Below are positions 22,617 to 30,897 of a stretch of 57,689 bases of DNA, in pieces; position 1 is the first letter of the stretch; each line of letters opens with the position of its first letter. This DNA is from an uncultured Clostridia bacterium (GTDB lineage: Bacteria > Bacillota > Clostridia > TANB77 > CAG-508), in the NCBI GenBank assembly GCA_944392805.1, contig CALXXZ010000010.1, forward strand, positions 1 through 57,689, written 5' to 3'. The notes under the pieces were generated by a model. That model had not been told where the DNA came from. It did not search any database and saw only the letters and a program-made list of their open reading frames with translations. The position numbers were made by a program, and so were the translations under genes.

Positions 22617-23549
22617 TTATGCTTTATTTGCTGAACCAAATACATCTCTCATTTTATGTGCTACTGTTTCTTGTATCAATTCTCTTGCTGGTTTTAAATA
22701 TTTTCTTGGGTCAAATGCACTTGGGTCTTCTACAAATACTTTTCTTATTCCTGCTGTCATAGCAAGTCTTAAGTCTGTATCAACATTTATTTTAGATACT
22801 CCTGATACACTTGCTTCATGTAATATTTCATCTGGAACTCCTTTTGCTCCTGGTATATTTCCACCATATTTATTACACATTTCTACTAATTCTGGAATTA
22901 CTGTTGATGCACCATGTAATACTATTGGTGTATTTGGTATTCTTTCCTTTATTTCTTTTAAAATATCAAATCTTAATTTTGCTTCTCCTTTAAATTTATA
23001 AGCTCCATGACTTGTTCCAATTGCTATTGCAAGTGAATCAACTCCTGTTCTTCTTACAAATTCTTCTGCTTGAGCAGGATCTGTATACATTGCATCTGAT
23101 GCTGCAACATTTACATCATCTTCTATTCCTGCTAATTTTCCAAGTTCAGCTTCTACTACAACTCCATGAGCATGTGCATAATCTACTACTTCTTTTGTTA
23201 GTCTGATGTTTTCTTCAAAATCATATTTTGAACCATCAAACATTACTGAAGTAAATCCTGCATCCACACACATTTTACATGTTTCGAAATCTGGTCCATG
23301 GTCTAAATGTATTGCTATTGGAACATTTGGGTGTTCCTCTACCGCAGCTTCCACCATTTTCATTAAATAGTTTATTCTTGCATATTTTATTGCACTTGAT
23401 GAAGCTTGTAAAATTACTGGTGAGTTTTGTTCTGCTGCTGCATCTACTATTGCTTGTATTAATTCCATATTATTTACATTAAATGCTCCTATTGCAAATC
23501 CTTCTTTCATTGACTTTTCAAACATTTCCTTTGTTGTTACTAATGCCAT
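22617..23549 (-). CDS. fba: Class II fructose-1,6-bisphosphate aldolase
   Basis: 310 residues. Metal ligands and motifs are visible: IAIHLDHGPD (near residue 80), VVEAELGKLAG with its catalytic Glu, AIGTSHGAYKF and IVLHGAST, then INVDTDLR. It cleaves fructose-1,6-bisphosphate in glycolysis in the cytoplasm and needs Zn2+. Upstream TTGACA and TAAAAT at 17 bases spacing give a promoter (about 23585-23620). Monocistronic. Confidence 0.95.
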   Translation of the reverse strand: MALVTTKEMFEKSMKEGFAIGAFNVNNMELIQAIVDAAAEQNSPVILQASSSAIKYARINYLMKMVEAAVEEHPNVPIAIHLDHGPDFETCKMCVDAGFTSVMFDGSKYDFEENIRLTKEVVDYAHAHGVVVEAELGKLAGIEDDVNVAASDAMYTDPAQAEEFVRRTGVDSLAIAIGTSHGAYKFKGEAKLRFDILKEIKERIPNTPIVLHGASTVIPELVEMCNKYGGNIPGAKGVPDEILHEASVSGVSKINVDTDLRLAMTAGIRKVFVEDPSAFDPRKYLKPARELIQETVAHKMRDVFGSANKA

Positions 23550-23631
23550 ATAAAATCACTCCTTCTTATATTATTGCTTTCATTTTATTTCTATTTTTAA
23601 TTTTTGTCAATATGAAATTAATAATTTTTAA

Positions 23632-23793
23632 TTACTCACATTCATAACTTCCACACATAGATTCATCAGCTTTTCTTGTTTTACAATCTTGTGTTGGTTG
23701 TACTTGTATTGCTTGTAGTGTACATCTAGCAGTTTCACTATCTTGATATACACAACTTTCTACTGTACAATTTATTTTTTGATTTTTATCCAT
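23632..23793 (-). CDS. DUF1540 Cys-rich protein
   Basis: 53 residues beginning MDKNQKINCTVESCVYQDSE and ending CGSYECE. The two-part C-x4-C...C and DC...MCGSYE pattern is DUF1540, a small probably metal-binding family common in spore-forming Clostridia, of unknown function. ATG at 23793 follows GGAGGT. Transcribed separately from fba. Confidence 0.8.
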   Translation of the reverse strand: MDKNQKINCTVESCVYQDSETARCTLQAIQVQPTQDCKTRKADESMCGSYECE

Positions 23794-23910
23794 AATTAAC
23801 CTCCTTCTGACAAAAAAGTCATCATTAATTATTATTTACTGATTTTATGTTTTTATTCTAAAGTATATTTTTTTACATTTTTCGCATAATAATTTATAAG
23901 GAGTTTTCAT

Positions 23911-24192
23911 ATGATTGCAAAAATAATTTTAATAAGTAATAAATTTGGCGAAATTAATAAATTCTTGACAAAATTCTATTCTGAAGAACAAAATTTAGAT
24001 ACTGTTTTGTCTTGGCAAAAACAATTTTCCAATCCTATAGAAATTTCAGAGTTTATTGGTACATTTATTGATAATTTTTCCGATTTTGAACTTTCTATGT
24101 GGATTTCTTTAGATGAAGATGTTTATATAAAAATTTCCAATTCTAATTCTAATGATATTATTAAATATTTATTTGAAAGATACCCTTATTGA
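23911..24192 (+). CDS. Conserved small protein of unknown function
   Basis: 93 residues, acidic, mixed alpha/beta with no cysteines; AAGGAGT precedes the ATG. No domain recognised. It ends next to a strong hairpin shared with dtd. Confidence 0.6.
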   Translation: MIAKIILISNKFGEINKFLTKFYSEEQNLDTVLSWQKQFSNPIEISEFIGTFIDNFSDFELSMWISLDEDVYIKISNSNSNDIIKYLFERYPY

Positions 24193-24213
24193 CCAAGGGG
24201 ACACTCCTTGGTC
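24191..24213. terminator. Convergent terminator
   Basis: GACCAAGG-GGACACT-CCTTGGTC with T-runs on both sides; the dtd stop codon lies at its edge. Confidence 0.82.
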
Positions 24214-24649
24214 ATTTTTCTATAATTATTGTAACAGGTCCATCATTTAATAACTCTATTTGCATATCAGCTCCAAAAATTCCTTTTTGCACTTCTATTC
24301 CTGTTTTTTGGCATTCTTCGCAAAAATACTCATATAATGGAATTGCCTCATCCGGTTTAGCAGCTTCAACAAAACTTGGTCTATTTCCTTCAGAGCAATT
24401 CGCATATAGAGTAAATTGTGAAACTATTAATAATTTACCATTTACATCTTTTAAACTCAAATTCATTTTATCATTTTCATCTGTAAATACTCGTAAATTA
24501 CATAATTTTCTAACCAAATAATCTGCTTCTTTTTTTGTATCTCCCTGTTTTATTCCTACTAAAACAAGAAATCCATTTTCAATTTGCCCTACTATTTTTC
24601 CATCTACTTTTACATTTGAATATTTAACTCTCTGTACTACTATTTTCAT
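24212..24649 (-). CDS. dtd: D-aminoacyl-tRNA deacylase
   Basis: 145 residues. SQFTLYANCSEGNRPSF (around residue 78) with the catalytic region and the Gly-cisPro motif GPVT near the C-terminus identify DTD. It removes D-amino acids from mischarged tRNA. Its first 26 bases overlap the zinc-ribbon gene upstream, so they are cotranscribed. Confidence 0.93.
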   Translation of the reverse strand: MKIVVQRVKYSNVKVDGKIVGQIENGFLVLVGIKQGDTKKEADYLVRKLCNLRVFTDENDKMNLSLKDVNGKLLIVSQFTLYANCSEGNRPSFVEAAKPDEAIPLYEYFCEECQKTGIEVQKGIFGADMQIELLNDGPVTIIIEK

Positions 24650-25154
24650 TTAATTTTTCTTCCTTCTTTTCATCATCTTCATTTTCTTTTACTACCTCTT
24701 TTTCTGCTTCATTTTCAGGTTTAATCTCTACTGTTTCAAGCTCTTCTAATATAACTTCAGGTTCTTTTGCTTCTTCATTATATTCTGCTTCTGGTTGTTT
24801 TTCTCCACAATATGGGCAATATGCACATGTTTTATCAATTTTGGTATTACACTTTGGACATTGTTTTTGATCTTTTAATTCTAATATTGTTTTTAAACAT
24901 GTTTCTATCTCTGCAGAAAGTACATCTATTTTTGTACATTCTTCTTCTAATTCTGTTTTTATATCTATATTTTCTTCTCTTACATGTTTTTCATAAACTT
25001 TTTTACCAATCTCTATATATAGTTCTTTGATGTCTGATTTGTTTTCATTTATTTTCATTTTTAGTTTTGCTTCTTTTGCTATTTTTCCTGTTTTTTCTGC
25101 TGTTGCTCCATATGCCTCACTAGCTTTTTTACCTATTTTACTAAAAAACTCCAT
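24624..25154 (-). CDS. Zinc-ribbon protein with helical N-terminus and acidic tail
   Basis: 176 residues: a helical region (residues 1-95), a zinc ribbon CPKCNTKIDKTCAYCPYCG (about 99-117), then a 55-residue Glu/Lys tail. Similar YgiM-like or stress-type zinc-ribbon proteins occur in Clostridia without known function. ATG 25154 follows AGGAGGAAT. It overlaps dtd. Confidence 0.65.
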   Translation of the reverse strand: MEFFSKIGKKASEAYGATAEKTGKIAKEAKLKMKINENKSDIKELYIEIGKKVYEKHVREENIDIKTELEEECTKIDVLSAEIETCLKTILELKDQKQCPKCNTKIDKTCAYCPYCGEKQPEAEYNEEAKEPEVILEELETVEIKPENEAEKEVVKENEDDEKKEEKLNENSSTES

Positions 25155-25222
25155 CTTTATTCCTCCTATTACTATATATTATGATTAAATTTTCAAAAAA
25201 TTATGTATATTTAAAACAATAT

Positions 25223-26209
25223 TTAGTCTTCACTTTTTCTTTTTCTGTTCATAAGGGCATTTACTGCTTCTTCTGGTTTTAAATTTTCATATAAAATACC
25301 ATATACTGCTTCTACTATAGGCATTTCTATTCCATGGATTTTTCCTAATTCATATGCAACATCAATATTATCTATACTTTCTATTGTCATTCCAACTTCT
25401 TTTTTAGTTTCTTCTAGGCTTTTTCCTTGTCCTATTAATTTTCCTGCTCTTCTATTTCTGCTATGTTCACTCAAGCATGTTACTATTAAGTCTCCAAGCC
25501 CACTAAGTCCATATAATGTTTCTTTTTGTCCTCCTAATGCTACACCTAATCTTGAAAGTTCTGCTAATCCTCTTGTTATTAATGCTGCAAATGTATTATC
25601 TCCTAATCCTATTCCTGCAGCAACTCCCGCACAAAATGCTATTATATTTTTTAAAGCTCCTCCAAGTTCTACTCCTTTAACATCTTTTGATGTATATATT
25701 CTCATCTTATCACACATAAATGTATCTTGTACTAATTTTAATACTGCATCATATTTTGATGCTACTACTAATACTGTTGGTATTGCTACTGATACCTCTT
25801 CTGCATGACTTGGTCCTGATAATACAGCAATTTTTGCATTTGGTATTTCTTCTTGTATTACTTCATCTAATGTCATTAAACTATCTTTTTCAAATCCTTT
25901 TGAACATATTACTATTGGTTGGTTTGTTACATATTGTTTATATTCTTTTACTATATTTCTTGTAAATTTTGAAGGTGTTACATGTATTATAAAATCTGTT
26001 CCTTCTATCGCTTCTTTATAAGAATTTGTACATATAACTCCTTCTGGTATTTTTGCGTCTGGTAAGAATTTACACTTTTTTTCATTATTTATCAAATCTT
26101 TTTCTTCTTCAGAAAATGACCATATTTTTATTTTGTGTCCTTGTTTTGCTAAATGAATTGCAAGTGCAACTCCCCAGCTCCCACTTCCTATTATAGCTAT
26201 TTTTTTCAT
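25223..26209 (-). CDS. gpsA: Glycerol-3-phosphate dehydrogenase [NAD(P)+]
   Basis: 328 residues. Rossmann motif IGSGSWGVALA (residues 7-17), the conserved VLSGPSHAEEV, and GVELGGALKNIIAFCAGVAA with catalytic Lys, then NTFAALITRGLAE. Makes sn-glycerol-3-phosphate for phospholipids. Its ATG shares a base with the stop of the 200-residue gene, and plsY, the next step of the pathway, lies upstream in the same operon. Confidence 0.96.
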   Translation of the reverse strand: MKKIAIIGSGSWGVALAIHLAKQGHKIKIWSFSEEEKDLINNEKKCKFLPDAKIPEGVICTNSYKEAIEGTDFIIHVTPSKFTRNIVKEYKQYVTNQPIVICSKGFEKDSLMTLDEVIQEEIPNAKIAVLSGPSHAEEVSVAIPTVLVVASKYDAVLKLVQDTFMCDKMRIYTSKDVKGVELGGALKNIIAFCAGVAAGIGLGDNTFAALITRGLAELSRLGVALGGQKETLYGLSGLGDLIVTCLSEHSRNRRAGKLIGQGKSLEETKKEVGMTIESIDNIDVAYELGKIHGIEMPIVEAVYGILYENLKPEEAVNALMNRKRKSED

Positions 26210-26811
26210 TAATAACTCCTCCTCTTATGCAAATATATTAAAAATATAATTAAAACTGCTATTATTAATATCTGCCACCAATGTAATTCAAACCCTATTT
26301 TTAGTTCTGTTCCACTTTGGCTCTGTATTGTATCTTGTTTATAATTATATTCCATCTTACACATATTATCTTCTACTGTAAAATTGTCAATTAACATTAG
26401 ATTATCTTTTGATTCTGATTTTATTCTATACATCATATCCATGTCAGTATATTCTGATATTATTTCAAATATATATTCTTCTTCACCTATGTCATCTAGT
26501 TTGATTTGTACATATTCTACTCCATCATCTATATATGTATCTGTTAAAACATTTTGTACATTTACAACTATACTTGGTATTGTATTATAAATTAATGTAT
26601 TTGCGCCATCATACTCAATGTCTAATCCATCATGTTGAATTGCATATTTTATATAATTTTTTGGTAACAACATATATATATCATATGCTTCATCCGCATC
26701 TGTTACTGTAAGTTTTAATTGTGTTGTTTTTCCTTCAGTAGCTTTTACTGGAATATATACGCTTGTTATTAATATTATACTTATTATTATTACTTTTATT
26801 ATTTTTTTCAT
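26209..26811 (-). CDS. Exported membrane-anchored protein of unknown function
   Basis: 200 residues: signal peptide 1-24 (cleavage after VKA), a beta-rich extracellular domain and a C-terminal membrane helix (WWQILIIAVLIIFLIYL, about 178-194) with a basic end. Not recognised. It sits between plsY and gpsA and is coupled to gpsA by a TAATG overlap, so it may be an envelope protein expressed with phospholipid synthesis. Confidence 0.7.
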   Translation of the reverse strand: MKKIIKVIIISIILITSVYIPVKATEGKTTQLKLTVTDADEAYDIYMLLPKNYIKYAIQHDGLDIEYDGANTLIYNTIPSIVVNVQNVLTDTYIDDGVEYVQIKLDDIGEEEYIFEIISEYTDMDMMYRIKSESKDNLMLIDNFTVEDNMCKMEYNYKQDTIQSQSGTELKIGFELHWWQILIIAVLIIFLIYLHKRRSY

Positions 26812-26820
26812 TTGCTTCTC

Positions 26821-27459
26821 CTATTTCTTAAAGCTTAACTTATTTTCAGTTCCATTTAATATTCTTTTTATATTACTTCTATGATTAAATGCTACTATTA
26901 CAGCTAAAATTATACTATATATAAAGTAACTACTTCCTTCATCTACTGTGAAGTTTGTTTTAATAAATAATACTAAGATTGGGAATAAAATTGCTGCACC
27001 TACTGATCCCATTGATACCATTCTTGTTAATGCCATTAATACTAATGCAAATACTAAACATATTAATCCTATTTTCCAGTTTGTCATTAATACTACTCCT
27101 AATGATGTTGCAACTCCTTTTCCTCCTTTAAATCCGAAGAATATTGGAAATGTATGTCCAATTACTACTGCAATACCTGCTATTTGTACTAATAATGCTT
27201 TATCTAAGTCTTTTACAATTGCTCCTACTAATATTGCAAATAAGATTGCAACTACTCCTTTTAATGCATCTCCTAATAATGTTAATATTGCAGCTTTTTT
27301 ACCTACTGAACGCAACATATTTGTTGCTCCTGCATTTCCACTTCCTTTTTCTCTTACATCAAATCCTGCCATTTTTTTACTTATTATTATTGAAAAACTT
27401 ATACTTCCTATTAAATATGCTACAATTCCTACTATTATATATGCTGCCATTTTTATCAT
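26821..27459 (-). CDS. plsY: Glycerol-3-phosphate acyltransferase PlsY
   Basis: 212 residues with five membrane helices. The three PlsY motifs are visible: REKGSGNAGATNMLR (near 38), GHTFPIFFGFKGGKGVAT (about 103-120) and a C-terminal HRSNIKRILNGTE. It transfers acyl from acyl-phosphate to glycerol-3-phosphate at the membrane. First gene of plsY-unknown-gpsA. Confidence 0.95.
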   Translation of the reverse strand: MIKMAAYIIVGIVAYLIGSISFSIIISKKMAGFDVREKGSGNAGATNMLRSVGKKAAILTLLGDALKGVVAILFAILVGAIVKDLDKALLVQIAGIAVVIGHTFPIFFGFKGGKGVATSLGVVLMTNWKIGLICLVFALVLMALTRMVSMGSVGAAILFPILVLFIKTNFTVDEGSSYFIYSIILAVIVAFNHRSNIKRILNGTENKLSFKK

Positions 27460-27467
27460 TCCTTTCT

Positions 27468-27525
27468 TTTTTGGAAATTTGGGGACAGTCCCATTTTTTC
27501 CTTTTTGGAAATTTGGGGACAGACC
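27468..27525. repeat. REP-like repeat pair, GGGGACAGTCC type
   Basis: Two direct copies of TTTTTGGAAATTTGGGGACAG fill the gap between der and plsY. The core relates to the GGGACGGTCC elements elsewhere in the window. The copy nearest der ends at its stop codon. Confidence 0.7.
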
Positions 27526-28854
27526 TTAAATTTCCTTTTCATATTTTTCTCTTACTATTATTCTAACTGGTGTTCCTTCAAGTCCAAATTCTTTTCTTAT
27601 CTGGTTTACTAAATATCTTTCATATGAGAAATGAAATAATTGTTTATCATTTACGAATATTACAAATGTTGGTGGTTTTGTACTTGCTTGAGTTCCATAT
27701 AGAATTTTTAGTCTTTTTCCTTTGTCTGATGGTGGTTGTACTATTGCAATTGCTTCATTTATTACTTGATTTAATACTGATGTTGATATTCTCATTGCAT
27801 TTTGTTCTGCAACATGATTTATCATATCAAATAATTTGTCTACTCTTTGCCCAGTTTTTGCTGATATAAATATTACTGGTGCATATGATAAATATGATAA
27901 TTTTTCATAAATTTGTTTTTTGTATTTTTCTAATGTTCCTGTTTCTTTTTCATATTCATCCCATTTGTTAACTACTATTATTATTCCTTTTCCTGCTTCA
28001 TGTGCTTCTCCTGCTATTTTTGCATCTTGGTCAGTTACTCCTTCTAATGCATCTATCATCATTAAACATACATCTGCTCTTTCAATTGCTAGTAATGTTC
28101 TCATTATACTGAATTTTTCAATTGGTTCTGTTACTTTGCTTTTTCTTCTAATTCCTGCAGTATCTATTAATACATATTTTCCATGTTCATTTTCATATTC
28201 TGTATCTATCGCATCTCTTGTTGTTCCTGCAATTGAACTTACTATAGTTCGATTTTCTCCTAATATTTTGTTTATTAATGATGATTTTCCTACATTTGGC
28301 TTTCCTATAAGTGCCACTTTTATTTTGTCATCATCATCTTCACTTGCATCTTTTTCTGGGAAGTTTTCATATATTGCATCTAATACATCACCTATTCCTA
28401 ATGCATGTGCTACTGATACTGGATATGGTTCTCCTATTCCTAAATTGTAAAATTCATAAATCTCATTTTTGTCTTTACTCATATTGTCTGCTTTGTTACA
28501 TACTAATACAACTGGTTTTTTTGATTTTTTCAACATTAATGCAATTTCTTGATCTGCTGCTGTTACTCCTTGTTTTACATCTGTTAGAAAAACTATTACG
28601 TCAGCTATTTCTATTGCGATTTTAGCTTGTTCTCTCATCTGTGATATTATTATATCATCTGATTCTGGTTCTATTCCAGCTGTGTCTATTACTGTAAAGT
28701 TTCTTCCTCTCCAGTTTGTCTCTGCATATATTCTGTCTCTTGTTACTCCAGGGGTATCTTCTACTATCGATATTCTACTTCCTACTATGTAGTTGAAAAA
28801 TGTTGATTTTCCTACATTTGGCTTCCCTATTATTGCTACTGTTGGTTTTGACAT
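27526..28854 (-). CDS. der: Ribosome biogenesis GTPase Der
   Basis: 442 residues with two consecutive GTPase domains: GKPNVGKSTFFN (about 10-21) with DTAGIEP and NKAD, and GKPNVGKSSLIN (about 184-195) with DTAGIRRK and NKWD, followed by a KH-like C-terminal domain (PPTFVIFVNDKQLFHFSYER). Needed for 50S assembly. Transcribed leftward with its own ribosome binding site (GAAAGGAAA). Confidence 0.97.
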   Translation of the reverse strand: MSKPTVAIIGKPNVGKSTFFNYIVGSRISIVEDTPGVTRDRIYAETNWRGRNFTVIDTAGIEPESDDIIISQMREQAKIAIEIADVIVFLTDVKQGVTAADQEIALMLKKSKKPVVLVCNKADNMSKDKNEIYEFYNLGIGEPYPVSVAHALGIGDVLDAIYENFPEKDASEDDDDKIKVALIGKPNVGKSSLINKILGENRTIVSSIAGTTRDAIDTEYENEHGKYVLIDTAGIRRKSKVTEPIEKFSIMRTLLAIERADVCLMMIDALEGVTDQDAKIAGEAHEAGKGIIIVVNKWDEYEKETGTLEKYKKQIYEKLSYLSYAPVIFISAKTGQRVDKLFDMINHVAEQNAMRISTSVLNQVINEAIAIVQPPSDKGKRLKILYGTQASTKPPTFVIFVNDKQLFHFSYERYLVNQIRKEFGLEGTPVRIIVREKYEKEI

Positions 28855-28935
28855 ATTTTACCTTTCCTTTCTTTTTACAAGTATATTTTACTATGTTAGT
28901 CTATAAATTGCAAGTTTATTTTGATTGTTTGCAAA

Positions 28936-28966
28936 AAAAATGTGCAGTTTTTTCTGCACATTTTTC
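28936..28966. terminator. Terminator between pyk and der
   Basis: AAATGTGCAG-TTTTTT-CTGCACATTT followed on the minus strand by T residues; terminates pyk. Confidence 0.82.
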
Positions 28967-28976
28967 TTAATATTAA

Positions 28977-30422
28977 TTATACTCTTAATATTCCACCTAT
29001 TACTTTCTTTTCGCATTTTGTGTCAACAAATGTTTTAGCTCCTCCTGATAGAACAACTACATCTCCTTCTTCTAATGTTCCATTTGCTTTTAATGTTTCA
29101 ATTCCTTTTTCAAGAGTTGCTTCTGGTGTAGCTTCTCCTTCAATTAATACTGGTAATACGTTCCATACTACTGATAATTGATGGAATGTTTTTTCATCGT
29201 CTGTTATAGCTATTATTGGGCATCCTGCTCCAATTCCAGCTATTTTTCTTACTGAATTTCCTGTATGTGTATATGTTACTATTGCATTAGCTTCTATATG
29301 TTCAGCCATTGAACATGTTGAATATGCAATATTTTTTTCTAAGTCTTCTGATTTTTCACAGTATGAACCTTTTTTGATAAATCTCTTCCAGTAGTTTACT
29401 GAGCTTTCTATTGAATTTGATATTTTAACCATTGTTTCAACACATTCTACTGGATATTTACCCATTGCACATTCTCCTGAAAGCATTATACAACTTGTTC
29501 TGTCATATACTGCATTTGCAACGTCACTTACTTCTGCTCTTGTTGGACGTGGGTTTGATATCATTGATTCTAACATTTGTGTTGCTGTTATAACTGGTTT
29601 TCCAACTGCATTACATCTCTTGATGAAGTGTTTTTGTACAACTGGTACTTGTTCCATTGGTATTTCTACTCCCATGTCTCCACGAGCTACCATTATACCA
29701 TCTGATAATGCTAATATTTCTTCGAAGTTGTCAATTCCTTCTTGACTTTCTATTTTAGAGATTATTTGTACTCTTTCTCCACCATTTTCATTTAATAATT
29801 TTCTAATTTCTTGTACATCTGATGCTCTTCTTACAAATGATGCTGCTATAAAATCAAATCCTGCTTTTACTCCTTTTGTTATATCATCTATATCTTTTGG
29901 AGATAGTGCTGGTAAGTTTAATTTTAATCCAGGTACATTTACTGTTTTTCTACTTCCTAATTTTGCTGTGTTTAGTGCTTTACATACAACGTCTTGTCCT
30001 TTTATTTCTTTTACTTCAAATTCAAGTGCTCCATCGTCTACTAATATTCTAGCTCCTGGTAATACATCTTTATATAAATCTTTATATCCTATTGATGTTT
30101 TTGTATTATTTCCAAGTACATCATCATGTAAAAATGTGAATGTTTGTCCTTCTTCTATTAATACTTTTTCATCTCCTGACTCAAGTTTTCCTGTTCTGAT
30201 TTCTGGACCTTTTGTGTCTAACATTAAACCGATTGGTTTGTTTAATGTTTTTCTCACTTTTTTGATTGTTTCGATTTTTACAGCATTTTCTTCATATCCT
30301 CCATGTGAGAAGTTGATTCTTGTTACATTTAATCCTGCATTTATTAATTTTGTTAACATTTCTTCACTTTCACTTGCTGGTCCTATTGTTCCTACAATAT
30401 TTGTTCTTCTTAAATTTTTCAC
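28977..30422 (-). CDS. pyk: Pyruvate kinase
   Basis: 481 residues. RTNIVGTIGPAS, LMLDTKGPEIRTG, ISKIESQEGI, MVARGDMGVEIP and ITATQMLESM trace the barrel active site with K+/Mg2+ ligands; a C-terminal regulatory domain follows (VTYTHTGNSVRKIA...VVLSGG). It lacks the extra PEP-utiliser domain seen in Bacillus. The usual MLSGETA is MLSGECAMGKYP here, a tolerated variant. Monocistronic. Confidence 0.96.
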   Translation of the reverse strand: MKNLRRTNIVGTIGPASESEEMLTKLINAGLNVTRINFSHGGYEENAVKIETIKKVRKTLNKPIGLMLDTKGPEIRTGKLESGDEKVLIEEGQTFTFLHDDVLGNNTKTSIGYKDLYKDVLPGARILVDDGALEFEVKEIKGQDVVCKALNTAKLGSRKTVNVPGLKLNLPALSPKDIDDITKGVKAGFDFIAASFVRRASDVQEIRKLLNENGGERVQIISKIESQEGIDNFEEILALSDGIMVARGDMGVEIPMEQVPVVQKHFIKRCNAVGKPVITATQMLESMISNPRPTRAEVSDVANAVYDRTSCIMLSGECAMGKYPVECVETMVKISNSIESSVNYWKRFIKKGSYCEKSEDLEKNIAYSTCSMAEHIEANAIVTYTHTGNSVRKIAGIGAGCPIIAITDDEKTFHQLSVVWNVLPVLIEGEATPEATLEKGIETLKANGTLEEGDVVVLSGGAKTFVDTKCEKKVIGGILRV

Positions 30423-30536
30423 TTTTTATTCCTCCCTTAACTTCTACAACTATTGATTATTATAACATATTTAACCATTTTTATTCAATAGTATTTTTAA
30501 AATATTTCTTATAATTAACTTGGATTTAATACACGC

Positions 30537-30556
30537 AAAAAACGCCTTTATGGCGT
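30537..30556 (-). terminator. Terminator of rpmF
   Basis: On the minus strand ACGCC-ATAAA-GGCGT followed by TTTTTT, nine bases after the rpmF stop. Confidence 0.85.
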
Positions 30557-30564
30557 CAGTGCTT

Positions 30565-30750
30565 CTATTCTTCTACTTTTTTTGCAACTACTTCTTTTCC
30601 ATTATAGTATCCACAGTTTGAGCATACTCTGTGTTGCATTACTGGTTCATGACAGTGTGGGCAAGTAGCAAAATTTGGTTTTTCTACTTTCCATGTTGAT
30701 CTTTTTGAATGTGTTCTAGCTTTTGACCATCTTCTTTTTGGTTGTGCCAT
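30565..30750 (-). CDS. rpmF: 50S ribosomal protein bL32, zinc form
   Basis: 61 residues. AQPKRRWSKARTHSKRSTWK and CPHCHEPVMQHRVCSNCGYY give the bL32 signature with four zinc cysteines. The DUF177 gene that often precedes rpmF is absent; the upstream neighbour is the divergent asnB. Confidence 0.95.
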   Translation of the reverse strand: MAQPKRRWSKARTHSKRSTWKVEKPNFATCPHCHEPVMQHRVCSNCGYYNGKEVVAKKVEE

Positions 30751-30897
30751 CTTAATCCCTCCTCACGCAAGATATATGTATATATCTATTCATTATTTTT
30801 CCATATTTTTAGTCACTATAAAATTATACAAGGATTTTTTCATTTTGTCAACAACTTTTTAGCAATTTCTGCATATAATTTATTTAGGAGGCTTATT

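Noticed and set aside
22811..23482. Long Leu-rich open frames on the strand opposite to fba, der, ileS and other genes
   Set aside because: They are mirror frames of real A+T-rich genes, lack ribosome binding sites and have Leu/Phe-only composition.
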